From the NCBI GenBank assembly GCA_945643635.1, contig CALZFC010000010.1, positions 2,308,501-2,372,500 on the forward strand: a DNA stretch of 64,000 nucleotides, read 5' to 3'. The notes beneath the pieces were generated by a model. It had not been told where the DNA came from. It did not search any database and saw only the letters and a list, made by a program, of their open reading frames with translations. Position numbers and translations under genes: made by a program. This document shows, in pieces, positions 34,361-45,108 of this stretch. The DNA comes from Allodiplogaster sudhausi (Eukaryota > Nematoda > Chromadorea > Rhabditida > Diplogasteridae). Position 1 is the stretch's first letter, and each line of letters begins with the position of its first letter.

Positions 34361-34638
34361 AGGAAGTATCCGGCGAATAATTATACAGTATCGCTAGAGA
34401 ACTACTTTGAATGCGCGCTCTCGTAAAGTTGCCTGTCGCTCGGTCGAGAGAGCATGTGAAATTTGGAGGGCGGCTATGACCTACCGTATCTAATTCTCTA
34501 CCCGTCAGTTTTCGCGTTACTATTGCTCAGAATGTAAAGAATGAAAATCGCTCAAACCTTCGGGATATTTGTTTTACGTCAAGATGAACTTATCCACATA
34601 GAACAAAACATAGGTTAATTATTCCCCGGATAACTCCT
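34361..34638. mobile_element. TTAA-flanked MITE, copy 2
   Basis: Same family as 23047-23285: begins AGGAAGTATCCGGCGAATAA, ends with the inverted match GGATAACTCCT, flanked by TTAA at 34357-34360 and 34639-34642. Shares the internal GTTGCCTGTCGCTC and GAGAGAGCAT segments. Lies in the A2-B2 intron of gene 5. Confidence 0.78.
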
Positions 34639-37600
34639 TTAAATTCAAAATTTTTTGATGTTTGTATGGAATGTTACAATGTTAATGGAAAGCAGATGAG
34701 AAAAAAATTTAATTATAAAACTTTAAAAAAAAGAGAAATAGTTAAGATTGTTTGCAGGCCGAATCTTTCACAATTTCCAAACCGGTGTTTGAGTGCTTCT
34801 GCACAAGCGAGAAGGGCCATGCATGCAACGACTTGGACGAGGTCGCATATCTTCAGCACTTTTCAACATTCACGAATACTTTTCTTTGTAAAATTCTTAT
34901 TATTTTGTACTTTCAGGCGATGAACATCAACCGAAGAGACAACTGGTATCGCACGAGCTCCAAGCTGTTGAAGGAAGCTGAGGAGGCACTCACTACAACG
35001 GCCGATCCTAGTGTTGGCATCTCCCTCATCGAACTGAATTGCCAGACACAGAGAATAAAGTTGAATGCTTTTGGCGTTTACAGCGCTACTGCCTGAATCA
35101 CTCCTCTCCACTTGTCTGCTTCGCTTCCTCCTTCTGTCACTCCAAGATCTTCGTCGACCCGTTCAGCCGCTACCAGAATAATCACACTCGATTTGGCTGT
35201 GTGGACAAGCTGCAGGAGGATGGTCTCAATGATATTTAGTTTTATTTAAAAAATACTGGTTTATAATTTCAATTTCAGCTGGAGCCTTTCGCCCTCTACC
35301 AACCGGTGTTCGAGTGCTTCTGTCAAAGCGAAATTGGCCAGACTTGCAATAACTTGGATGAGGTCTACTTACGTTCTGAGTCTCTGCTGTATATGTAGAT
35401 ATACAAGTATAAGTGCCTTATTTTTATAACCATGCGATACTCTTGTAGAAAAAGTAAGATGTTTTTTTTGCTATTAAATTATTTGAGTCCATGAATATGG
35501 AGCGGAAGGACAACTGGTATCGCCAAAACCTCAAGCTGCTAACGGAAGTGGAGAAGGCGCAAACTACTCCCGCTCCGCCCACAACAACGACCGACCCCAA
35601 TGTCAGAGTGCTTATTAAATTTAATTAAACAATAAAAAATTTCGACATCAGTCTTCATTGCATGTTTAATGTGGAACAGTTAAGAAGCAACAAATAGGGA
35701 AATTATTCTCTTTTTCAGCACTACTGCCTCAACGGCTCCTCTCCCATTGCCTGCCCCATTTCCTCCTTCTGTCACTCCAAGATCTCCGTTGAACCGGCCA
35801 GCCACTACCAGAATAATCACACTGGAGTTGGATGTGTGGACAAGTTGCCGGAGGAAGGTCTCGAGGACGGATGTCGCAAGGTTCAATAATAATTTTTTTT
35901 GGATCTTTAGCGGGAAATCTTAAAATGAATAAGCAAACTAATGAAGTTAAAAATATTTAATTATTTGCGCAGGGAAAAAATTACTTTCTGCAGACGAAGT
36001 CTTTCTCCCTCTCCGAACCAGAGTTTGATTGCTTCTGCCAGAGCGGTACTGGACACGCTTGCAACGACTTGGATAAGGTCAGGTATCTCCTTAACTTTTC
36101 TCAAAACAGAAGTATATAAATATGTATATATATACATATAGTATATATATGTATACATATATACTTTTTCACTTTCAGGGAATCAATATCGACCGAAGAG
36201 ACAACTGGTACCGCTCTAGCTCGAACATGCTAAAGGAAGCGGAGGAGGCGGAGCAGGCACGACAAAGTCTTCATTGCATGTCTAATGTGGAACAGTTAAG
36301 AAGCAACAAATAGGGAAATTATTCTCTTTTACAGCACTACTGCCTCAACGGCTCCTCTCCCATTGCCTGCCCCGTTTCCTCCTTCTGCCACTCCAAGATC
36401 TTCTTCGATCCAGCTAGCCGCTACCAGAACAATCATACTGGAGTTGGATGTGTGGACAAGTTGTTGGAGGAAGGTCTCGAGGACGGATGTCGCAAGGTTT
36501 ATTTTATGCATTATAAAAACTGCCGGAAGAGAATTTCAAACGGATCTTTCCAGAAGGTGCCTTTCGACCTCTCCAACCCGGTGTTCGAGTGCTTCTGCGA
36601 AAGCAAAGTTGGCTACGCTTGCAACAACTTGGATGAGGTCTGCTGATGTTTTAACCTGCACTCATATCTACAGATGCATTAATTTCATTAAGTGGCGACT
36701 CTCCGGAATGTCCTATCTTATCAATTCAGACTAACAATAAGCATTGCTACTTTTAGGGTAAAACGATGTGGGTGAACAGTACAATGTTTATTTTGGTGAT
36801 CAAATTGTTTTAGGGTACGAATATGCAGAGGAGGGACACTTGGTATCGCACAAGCCTCAAGCTTCTTATGGAAGTTGAGCAGGCGCAAACCACTCCTGCT
36901 CCGCCCACAACGACGACCGACCCCACTGTGAGAGTCTTTATTAGATTTAAATTTAAAAAAAATACTAGCCAATGTAATTTTTTTTAACTATTATATGTAT
37001 TAAAAAAAGTGAACAAACATTCAGAAGTTGAAATAATGATTTTTTTTTCTAGGGTTTAGCACTACTGCATCAACGGTTCTTCTCCTGTTGGCTGTCCCGC
37101 TTCCTCCTTCTGCCACTCCAAGATCTTCTTCGATCCAGCCAGCCGCTACCAGAACAATCATACTGGAGTTGGATTTGTGGACAAGTTGCCGGAGGAAGGT
37201 CTCGACGACGGATGTCGCAAGGTTCAATAATAAATTTTTTGAATCTTTAGCGGGAAATCTGAAAATGAATAAGCAAACTAACGCAGTTAGAAATATTTAA
37301 TTATTTGCGCAAGAAAAAAATTACTTTCTGCAGACGGAGTCGTTCTCCCTCTCCGAGCCAAAGTTTGAGTGCTTCTACCAGAGCGGTTCTGGACACGCTT
37401 GCAACGACTTGAATGAGGTTTGTTATCTTCATTACTATTCTTAAAACATGAAGTATGTAAATATATATATATATATATGTATATATGTATATAGATTATT
37501 TTTTACTTTCAGGGAATCAATATCGACAGAAGAGATAACTGGTACCGTTCGAGCTCGAACATGCTAAAGGAAGCTGAGGAGGCGGAGCAGGCGCAAAATT

Positions 37601-38603
37601 TTTTTTACATATCTAAATTAAATTAGAAATATAAGTAATGTAAATTAATGGGTGGTAAAGATAAGATGTTTAGGCGACTTCCGGCTCAAACACCGCGCTC
37701 TTCTACGGTATACTTCTGGCCGTCCCCACCTTCTATTTCCACTGATGCCCGCCGCATAAGCACCTTTTAAAAATTAGTTTTCTATTCACAATGTTAAAAC
37801 AGATTCAATTGATAAAAATATTCGTCGGTCAACCGTTGTCAAGATAGCACAAATAGAAGATGAGTGTTACGAAAAGCACAACACGTTTGGCAACTTACAA
37901 TAGTCCTTCTCAAATCAAGAAGAAGTAGCTCAATAAAAGAGTTAGTTAAAATTCCATTCCGAAAAGTAGTAAACTTGCATCGTGTCCTTGCCGCGAATTT
38001 TCTTTAAAAAAAAGGTTATCCGAACTCTTCCTTATATGCATATGAATGTACATATATGCATCATTGTACGCATCAATATATCTAATGCGAAACGTTACGA
38101 ATTAGTAACTTTTGAAAATGAATTGTACGATTTAAATATACCGAGATTCTTTTTGAATATCGGCTTTCTCATTCATCTTTGACGCTGCTTCTGAAGAAAC
38201 GGTGGGCAGGCCAGGATATGAAGCGGGAACTTTGCCAGATTCCAACAGGCTAAGAATCGGCAAAATCCCCACTGGTCATGAATGACTTGAAAACAGGATA
38301 AAACTTGATCTTTTACCATTTCATGAGAATTAAGGCTAGGTCCAAACTTTTTCGCGAAAATTCGAGAAGAAATCGCTGCAACGGATTCTCTGACTCTCTA
38401 CTGATTCTCAATCTCTGTAAAAGTTCATCTTATATGAACTTTATCGAGGCAGAGCTGAACATTCATATCACGGTCCATTCTTATGTCTTCCAGCCGCTCT
38501 CCTTTTGAATGTAGCCAGGATGGGAGCAGACAAACTATTCATCCTACAAATCAGCTACTATTTCGGGGTACGAGATCAGCCTAGCAATCACAATCAAGAG
38601 CAG

Positions 38604-40167
38604 CCGCACAATTATTCTCCCTCGAGGACACGGACAAGCGTCTCACATATGTCCAGGACATTTTCTGGGGTGGGATACAAATGTCCCAGACACTAAGGAA
38701 AACGCCTATGTTAATTCACGGGTCTCGCATCTGTCTCTCATGTGTGTTTGAAATGTCTCGGACACTTTTAGAAAAATATTCTGTCCACGACATTGAGAAT
38801 GTCTGGGACAATGTCCAAGACTTCCTGGGAAATCGAGAGAGTATGCAATTTGAAGAGAGGCGAAACAAACACGCCGAATGTCATTTCGTGTCTCCGAGAC
38901 AGAAATTATGACTTTGTCTCAATGAACGCTCAATCGTACTGTTTTTGCGTATTGTAGCTGCTACTTTTGGCAAGAGAAGCAGTGTTCACAAAATGAATTT
39001 TTTTTACTTTGCATCCATTGTCGTCTTGGTTACTTTAATTCTGTAATTTGTTCCCCAACATTTTTTGATTATTCATATAGATGAGTAATCAAGAAGATAT
39101 TACGTCTAGGCGTACCTGCTGGCGGTTCTTTTCGGCAAGGAAACTCCGTCCTCTGGAGAACATCCTCAGTTCCGTTGGTATAGACGGAGACGCTTTGAAG
39201 GTGCTTTCTTCCTTTTTTAAAGTTTTTTTTTGCTTTGTCATACGTTTTCTTCATATAAACTTGTTGAAGTGGGCTGCCAAATATTCTTGTCAAGTATTCA
39301 ATGATATTCCCGCTACCCAAAACCAAGACACAAATTAAAGCAAGAAATGTTAGTTAAACGTTTCCAAACTTGTTGGTTCTTTTTGCCATAATACTCTTGT
39401 CAATTTGGCTCGCAAAACAATCTTTTTTATCTATTTTTCTTCTAAATGCCCCCTCTTCTACAAAATCTCAATATGTTATGGTTGCTTATACTAATATGCT
39501 TGTTGTGAATGCAGCTGAAGCTGGTGATGACTCGTTTGGCGGGCAAGTCGCTACCCGAACTGATCCTCGAGGGCTCGAAGGACCTGGTCAGATTGGCCGG
39601 AGGAGGAGAAGCCGCGGCAGCTAGCTGATGCCGCCGCCCCGCCAGACACCGCTCCCGAGGAATTGATGAAGAAAGAGAAGTCGGACGACGACAAGAGATT
39701 CGGCCTCCTCGGCTAAGTCTCTCATTCTCCGCCTTTTGTATTGTTTGATAAACTTGTTTTTCATCGCTCTTATGTATTGACATTATGAAGAAATGGAAGG
39801 AGATATCTATGGGAGTTTACTTTTATCGGTGATTTGGAGCGCTAGAATTGGAAATTCAAAAGTGGGAAGTATTGCCAAAATGCTTAATGTCTGATGCTGC
39901 TATGTGCACTCTTCTTTCCTCACCATTGTTAGAGATGAGTGATCATAGAATGGAGAGAAAAAAACATGCAACGTGTGCATGTCGTGTAAAGAAAACAAAG
40001 GAAAAGTATATAGAAAGAATTAATTTGGACACTTCCCTATGCTGTTCATTTGGAAAAATTTGTCCCTGACATGCTTTCCAGGTGCCTCTGAAATTTCTTG
40101 GACAATAAAATGTCCTGGGCATGTCAGAGACGCTTGTCCGTATCCTCGAGGGAGAATAATCGTGCGG
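38604..40167 (+). mobile_element. P2-carrying PIF/Harbinger-like element, copy 2
   Basis: Termini CCGCACAATTATTCTCCCTC and the inverted match ending GAATAATCGTGCGG. CAG flanks both sides (38601-38603 and 40168-40170). It is 1564 bp, and the same dyad-rich subterminal DNA and P2 cargo as copy 1 are present in the same orientation. It is inserted at the left edge of the 40.18-kb intergenic block. The homologous position at about 30.66 kb reads AGCAGTAC without an insert. Confidence 0.87.
39081..39716 (+). pseudogene. Ribosomal protein P2-like gene fragment inside the element, copy 2
   Basis: Exon 1 at about 39085-39198 encodes YLLAVLFGKETPSS and, after a frame change near 39157, ENILSSVGIDGDALK before a GT donor. 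Exon 2, 39515-39716, encodes TRLAGKSLPELILEGSKDLV and an Ala-rich hinge. The hinge is broken by what looks like a duplicated AGCT (about 39620). The shifted frame ends EKSDDDKRFGLLG-stop, close to the universal P-stalk C-terminus. At least two frameshifts make it a pseudogene. It is longer than copy 1, so the ancestor held nearly the whole P2 gene with its intron. P2 is an acidic 60S stalk protein that binds elongation factors. Confidence 0.82.
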
Positions 40168-40170
40168 CAG

Positions 40171-40860
40171 TACTTCAGGAGAAATGACAACCGTGGAGGA
40201 GGGGATTGGAGTCATTCCTTCCAACCGTTCCGAAATCAGCAGACACGGCCTCGACCGCCGGATAAGGTGCGACATTACCGGGGATGCCTGCGACTTCTGT
40301 GATTTCAAGCACCCATCTGAGAGGTCGTGTGAAGAAAGGCGTAGAGGGGCGAGGGTAAAGAGGGTCTCTGCTTCAGATTCTTGCAACGCGGCCATGGCGC
40401 GCAGAATTGCAGCCGAAGCTCTCAGAAACCGTAAAAAAGGTAAAAACGTTGGCACAAAAAAAAATCAAAATTTGTTGCAAAGCAACCTATTGAGTTTTCT
40501 ATATTCTTTATCTGGTTCCAATAAAAATCATGTGATAAGATAAATACAATCAGGAGTTAAGTTCACTTTTATCCGTTCTTGGATCAATGAACAATGAACA
40601 GAGGGATGGAAGCCGACCGAGTTCGCCATGAAAGAATGATGAGAATGTGAGATTTCCAAGACTGCAAAGAAGAAATTTTAAAAGTGGCATTTGAAGAATT
40701 GCAGAAAAAAAAATTTGCAAATCAAAATTTGCGGACAAAATTTGCAAAATAAAAGGTCACTTAAGAATAAAATGGTCATTACGTGGCCTCTTGGAAGTAA
40801 ACTGGAAGTTCTTACAGCAATTAATTGTTCACAAAGTTCGAAATATTAAACTTTTAGTGT
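40171..40860. repeat. Duplicated intergenic and upstream blocks (40.2 kb copy)
   Basis: 40184-40440 is the cleanest copy of the intergenic block. 40441-40860 is the AT-rich upstream block also at 17.76 and 24.85 kb. They precede the promoter of gene 6. Confidence 0.7.
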
Positions 40861-40909
40861 TGCAAAGTACATCATGAGAAAAGTGGTGCTCAAAAGTGCA
40901 TTTTGACAG

Positions 40910-40945
40910 TATAAAAGCGACTGTTTTGTCCATTTACTCGTCATG
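40910..40945 (+). promoter_or_regulatory. Predicted core promoter of cluster gene 6
   Basis: TATAAAAG at 40910 and, exactly 31 bp downstream, TCATGC in the conserved TCCATTTACTCGTCATGC block. The spacing equals the usual TATA-to-start distance and is the same in genes 2 and 3. The pyrimidine-rich leader runs to the AG at 41476-41477, 14 nt before the ATG. Confidence 0.62.
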
Positions 40946-41491
40946 CTTCCGTTTCTTCTCCTCGAGAGATCACCAGAAGACATCTGCTGAGGTTACCTTC
41001 CCCTCTCTCCCTTTCATTTCCCCCTCCCTCTCACTATTCTCCTCCTCTCTCCTCCCTGCACCCATTCCACTCTCTTCTGTTTCAGTTCAACCCTTTGCTC
41101 TGGTCCTTTTCTCTCATTTCTCTCTCTTGGTTTTCCCTTCCCCTCCATTTAGCCATTCCCTGCCTCTCCTCCTCCTCTCTATTCTAATCATTTTCCCCTC
41201 CTCCTCAATTTCCCTTTCTCCTTCCATGTATTATAGTTCTCATTATTGCATGAGAATCTTAGATGTCCCTTATTCTTGAGATCTTCTCGAAATAAAGTGC
41301 AGTATAAGCATTTCCTTTAGGCTTTTCATCATCGCTTGCTCCGTCACTTCAGAGCCTTTCTCGATAGTAAAAAAAAGTTAATCAAATCCCAAGATTTATG
41401 TCTTTCTACTGTTTTACAACAGTTTTACAACAGTTCAAAAACTACCTTGACACCTGCAACGAAGCTCTTTCTTGCAGTGCAATCTGCCTCA

Positions 41492-42994
41492 ATGCGTCTC
41501 CTCTTCTCTCTTCTGCTCCTCTCTCTTCCTCTCCTTCTGCTGTGCGGACTCGCCCGTGCGGAAAGCAAAATAGTCTGCTGTTCTTGTGTTACATCATTGT
41601 GTACATATGTATATTTGAAATAATTTTCTAATGGTTGACAAATTTACTGTGAATATGGCACAAAGTAAAAAAAAAAGTATTTACAGGAGCCAGCTCCCAC
41701 ATTCTGCCGTATTAACGGTAGCCTGAAAGAGTATCCGTGCACGCGTGAGAAGCCATTCTGCCAGCTGGAGGTCAACGTGAGCGAGTCCTCCGTGCACGAA
41801 AAGGATGTCGACGGTCATCAAGTTGAGCCTTTGGCCGATTGCGCATCGGCCGAGAAGCAGGGCTGCCGACTGAAATTCCCCAAGGACCCCGACTCATTTC
41901 CTACATTGTCTGTTTAATGATTCGGAATTGCTTCGCGTTTCTTCTACCTTTATTCTTTTCTGGCATCTTATACATGACATTTAAGAGTAATCTTCTTTCA
42001 GGTACATTTGCTTCTGCGACAGCCGCATCAAGAAACGCTGCTCTGAACAGTACACAACAATGGTATTGCATTTTTTAAATGGTATATTTTAATCATAGCC
42101 TGTTTGCTCTATATGTTTACTCTATATGTTTACTCTATATGTTTACTCTATATGTTTACTCTATATGTTTACTCTATATGTTTTCAGGCCAACCTCGTAG
42201 CAATCGCAGTGGAGATGTACAAGGAAGCGAATCCCACGGCAATTCCGCCCACAACGACGATCTCGGCATTTTTTTTAAACTCAAACAGTCTCGTGTAATT
42301 AACAAGTGAAAGAAAATAATCTCATTGTCAATATATAAAGAATTCAACTAATTGCTTCCTAAAACCTAGGTGAATGCGCCACTGACAACGCCAATTCCAG
42401 CGGCGAAAAAGTTGGTTTCAATTTTCATAAAGGCAATGACATGATTCGAGGGATTAAAAGCGGATGAGATTGTTCACTTACATGTTGAAACTGGTTGTGA
42501 ATAAAATCAAGCTGGCGTGAGTGATATTAAACATTCGTCGAAAAAGATTAATTTTCATGGTCAATTTGCAGTTCGTCTTGATGACTTCTTTGTGATTACA
42601 AGTAAAATATACATTTAACAACTGTCAATATTTAAAAAAAACAGCTATAAAATACCTCGCTTGAATCTTGCATTGCTTCTAATAATTTCTTAATTTAGTG
42701 CGTCAGTTCCACAAGAAGAAGCCCTGCCGATCCTGAATTCGATCTTCACGTCTACAGTTAGTGCATACATTAGCATACCTACTTAAAAAATTATTTGGCA
42801 ACATTTACAAATTGAAAACTAAATACTATATGTACTTATGTATGTATATAACAAGTTGAAGCGATATTTCATTTAAAAGAAAAAATTTTTAGTTCTTCTG
42901 GGTGGGCGTTGCGTTCTTCGCAGTCGCAGTATTCGCTGCTCTTGCCGTCATTTGCATGTCGTGCTACGAAATTAGAAAATTATTCACTTCATAG
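41492..42994 (+). CDS. Cluster gene 6: type I membrane protein with one variant (A') module
   Basis: Signal exon 41492-41572 (MRLLFSLLLLSLPLL...). A' 41687-41907 (TFCRINGSLKEYPC, KPFCQ, CASAEKQGCRL). B' 42002-42062 (YICFCDSRIKKRCSEQ), joined in phase 2. C' from 42188 (LVAIAVEMYKEANPT, IPPTTT). The final exon 42893-42994 encodes FFWVGVAFFAVAVFAALAVI then a short CYEIRKLFTS tail and TAG. This is a clear transmembrane helix with a small basic cytoplasmic end. One or two small linker exons are likely between C' and the helix (candidates: VNAPLTTPIPAAKK at about 42370; VPQEEALPILNSIFTST ending at about 42758) but their joins are not settled. No lesion is seen in the exons that can be placed. Ligand unknown; likely a cell-surface glycoprotein. 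Confidence 0.7.
42104..42182. repeat. 13-bp tandem repeat before exon C' of gene 6
   Basis: Six copies of TCTATATGTTTAC in the intron, the last running into the TTTTCAG acceptor. Absent from gene 2 at the same place. Confidence 0.85.
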
Positions 42995-43379
42995 GGGCGA
43001 ATAAAGCACGTTGTTTTCTTGAATATTTATCGATCGCGTAAAGTTTGATTTTTTTCTGGTATTGTGGTAAAATGCTTTGAAAAAACGTAAAAACACAAAA
43101 ACCCAGACAAGAGAGGACCTGTTCTAGACAGGAAGATCATCTCGGTGAGTCGTTTTAGAACATATTGAACTGAATGAACAACCGGACATGGTATAGGAAA
43201 TATGAGCGATTGAAGAACATACTTCTATATCTTAGCGTTGACTGGTACTTTTTATTCTCTATAAGATAAGATGGACAGGTGAATCAGCTGGAAGGACTGC
43301 AGAAAAGGAAAGGTGGTGAATCATTCGATTGATAAGCATTCGAGAAGGAAAGGAATAGTAGCTTGGTCGTAGTAATAGA

Positions 43380-43890
43380 CAACCTCACGGCAATAGTAGT
43401 GGAGATGTACAAAATGGCGCACTCTACGACTCCTCCGCCCAAAACCACGCCAGACCCAATATTTTTAATATATTTGTAAGATAGACACAAACCCTTGATA
43501 GCACTGGTGCCTCGTTCTGCCACTTGAATATCTTCTTCAATCCGGCCAGCCGCTACCAGAATAATCACACTGGATTTGGATGTATGGGCAAAATTGCCAG
43601 AGGAAAGTCTCGATGACGAATGTCGCAAGGTCAATTTTATATTATGAACACAACAGAAAAGAGTATCTTTTCCTGGTTAATTTTTTGGGGTTAAAAGATT
43701 TTTCTCCTTTTTAGCTGGACCTTCTGCCCTCTCTCAATCGGCAACATCGATCCGACCATCCGCTACCTGGCCTATCACACTTGATTTGGTTGTTTGGAAA
43801 TGCTGTCACAGGATCTCAAGGACGGCTGGTTAGGTTATTCGTTTTATCTAATAAAGTAAGTTGAAGTATCAATTGCAGCTGGAGCCTTAT
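43380..43890 (+). pseudogene. Relics of further cluster modules downstream of gene 6
   Basis: A C'-like exon (LTAIVVEMYKMAHST, 43380-43460) and an A exon piece (SFCHLNIFFNPASRY, NNHTGFGC, about 43510-43630) that loses frame before the CRK end. Then comes a B start (CTGGACCTTCTGCC), a second scrambled A piece with TCACACTTGATTTGG at about 43780, and another B start at about 43877. No signal exon. These are remnants of at least two triplets. Confidence 0.7.
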
Positions 43891-43904
43891 CAAGAACAGT
43901 CATC

Positions 43905-44760
43905 CAGTAGAAATGACAACCAGTAGGTATGGCATTGGAGTCATTTCTTCCAACCGTTCCGGAAGCTGCAGACACGGCCTCGACCGCCGGAACGGGAGCG
44001 ACAATACCGTGGATGCCTGCGACTTCAACGATCTCAAGTAACCGATCCATGAGGAGGTAGAGAGATAGTCCCAGTGATGAGAGGCATAGAAAAAAGGGTC
44101 TCTTCTTCAAATGTTTGCAAACACGCGGTTATGACGCGCAGAATTGCAAAGACAAGACAGGATCGCGAGGGTTGTATCTTCATTGAATCTTCATTGAACC
44201 GTTGTTTGTCACTTCTAACACTAGAATTTTCCATAATTCGACTGCTTTGTTTCAGTGCTACCCTTTTTGCTTGCACAAATCGTTCTTTGCAAATAATTTT
44301 GGGAAGACAAATTCGAAAAAGAGAGAAACAACATGCGACCATTCTTTTCTTCCTTCAATGTCAAGCGAATGATTCACCCCATTTTTCTTGTTCTGCTTTC
44401 TTTCTAACTGACCTGTCATTCTAACAAGCATTTATGAGAAGAATGCATAGATGCATTTATAATTTATTCTTTCTATGTATCTCTTGTTCCTGTTTGAAGG
44501 GTTTATTCACCCCTGTTTAACAATAAGTGATTCTACTCGTTTCACAACAATTATCCCTATTAATCTTGACTTTTTCACGTATCTAAATAGTGGACACCCT
44601 TGTTTCCCTTGATGGAACCTTTTGAAGCAAAACCACCTTTTTTCGCAGATTTTTTTAATGTTATACTGATAGAAACTGTTATGTACAGTGTGTATTTTAA
44701 GGCAAGAGATTGGAGGCACGTCTCGTAGTATCAAAGATGAGCAAAAACCAAAATAAGGTA
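43905..44760. repeat. Duplicated intergenic blocks (43.9 and 44.45 kb copies)
   Basis: 43911-44160 is homologous to the 40.18-kb block (GGAGTCATTTCTTCCAACCG ...). 44450-44700 is homologous to the 22.5- and 31.8-kb block (ACAACAATTATCCCTATTAATC). They precede gene 7. No gene seen. Confidence 0.65.
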
Positions 44761-45108
44761 AAAATAAATTTACATTCAATAGTAACTCACTTACTTCCTT
44801 TTGCGTACCACTTACTTTGAAAGGTAGTTCAAAGATTTTAATAGAACTACTTATCTGGTTATTGGGATAACCAAGCCATCCACTACTGCTTTTCTCTCTC
44901 CCGTTCTCCTTTCCATTTCACCGCTCCCTTTCACCTTTCCTCTTCTCCTTTCCAATCATTCTCCTTCTCTTTCTTGTCTTCCATTCTACATCTTCTATAT
45001 CTCCGTCGATTCCGAACATTTTACAATATGTAAAATTCTCATAAAAATATTTCCATTATGCTTGAGTATTGAGAGAAGTTCACCTTTCTTGCAGTCACTC
45101 CTGCCTTA

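Larger units (their letters stand above)
32752..37626 (+). pseudogene. Cluster gene 5: six-module secreted protein, rearranged and disrupted
   Basis: Signal exon 32752-32814 (MRLVFTLLLLSLPLFLPLAV). A exons: 33073-33234, 33870-34031, 35084-35239, 35719-35880, 36335-36496, 37060-37221. B: 33477-33572, 34758-34841, 35279-35362, 35994-36077, 36554-36637, 37334-37417. C: 33738-33806, 34917-35012, 35488-35601, 36179 onward, 36829-36927, 37513-37626 (QNFFYISKLN then TAG). A3 has lost about 22 nt including the CRK codons and the donor, giving NDI-stop at 35239. C4 is a terminal-type C exon fused to an internal intron and runs to a stop at 36313. A6 (C to F) and B6 (C to Y) each lost a Cys. A broken second signal-like stretch lies at about 32976-33015. 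Likely a pseudogene as a whole; single modules remain open. Confidence 0.72.

Noticed and set aside
34660..37430. CRISPR-like array from regularly spaced similar segments
   Set aside because: The repeats are diverged exons with coding patterns and introns, in a eukaryotic gene.
42079..42309. ORF with repeated YVYSICLL peptide
   Set aside because: Product of the 13-bp intronic tandem repeat.
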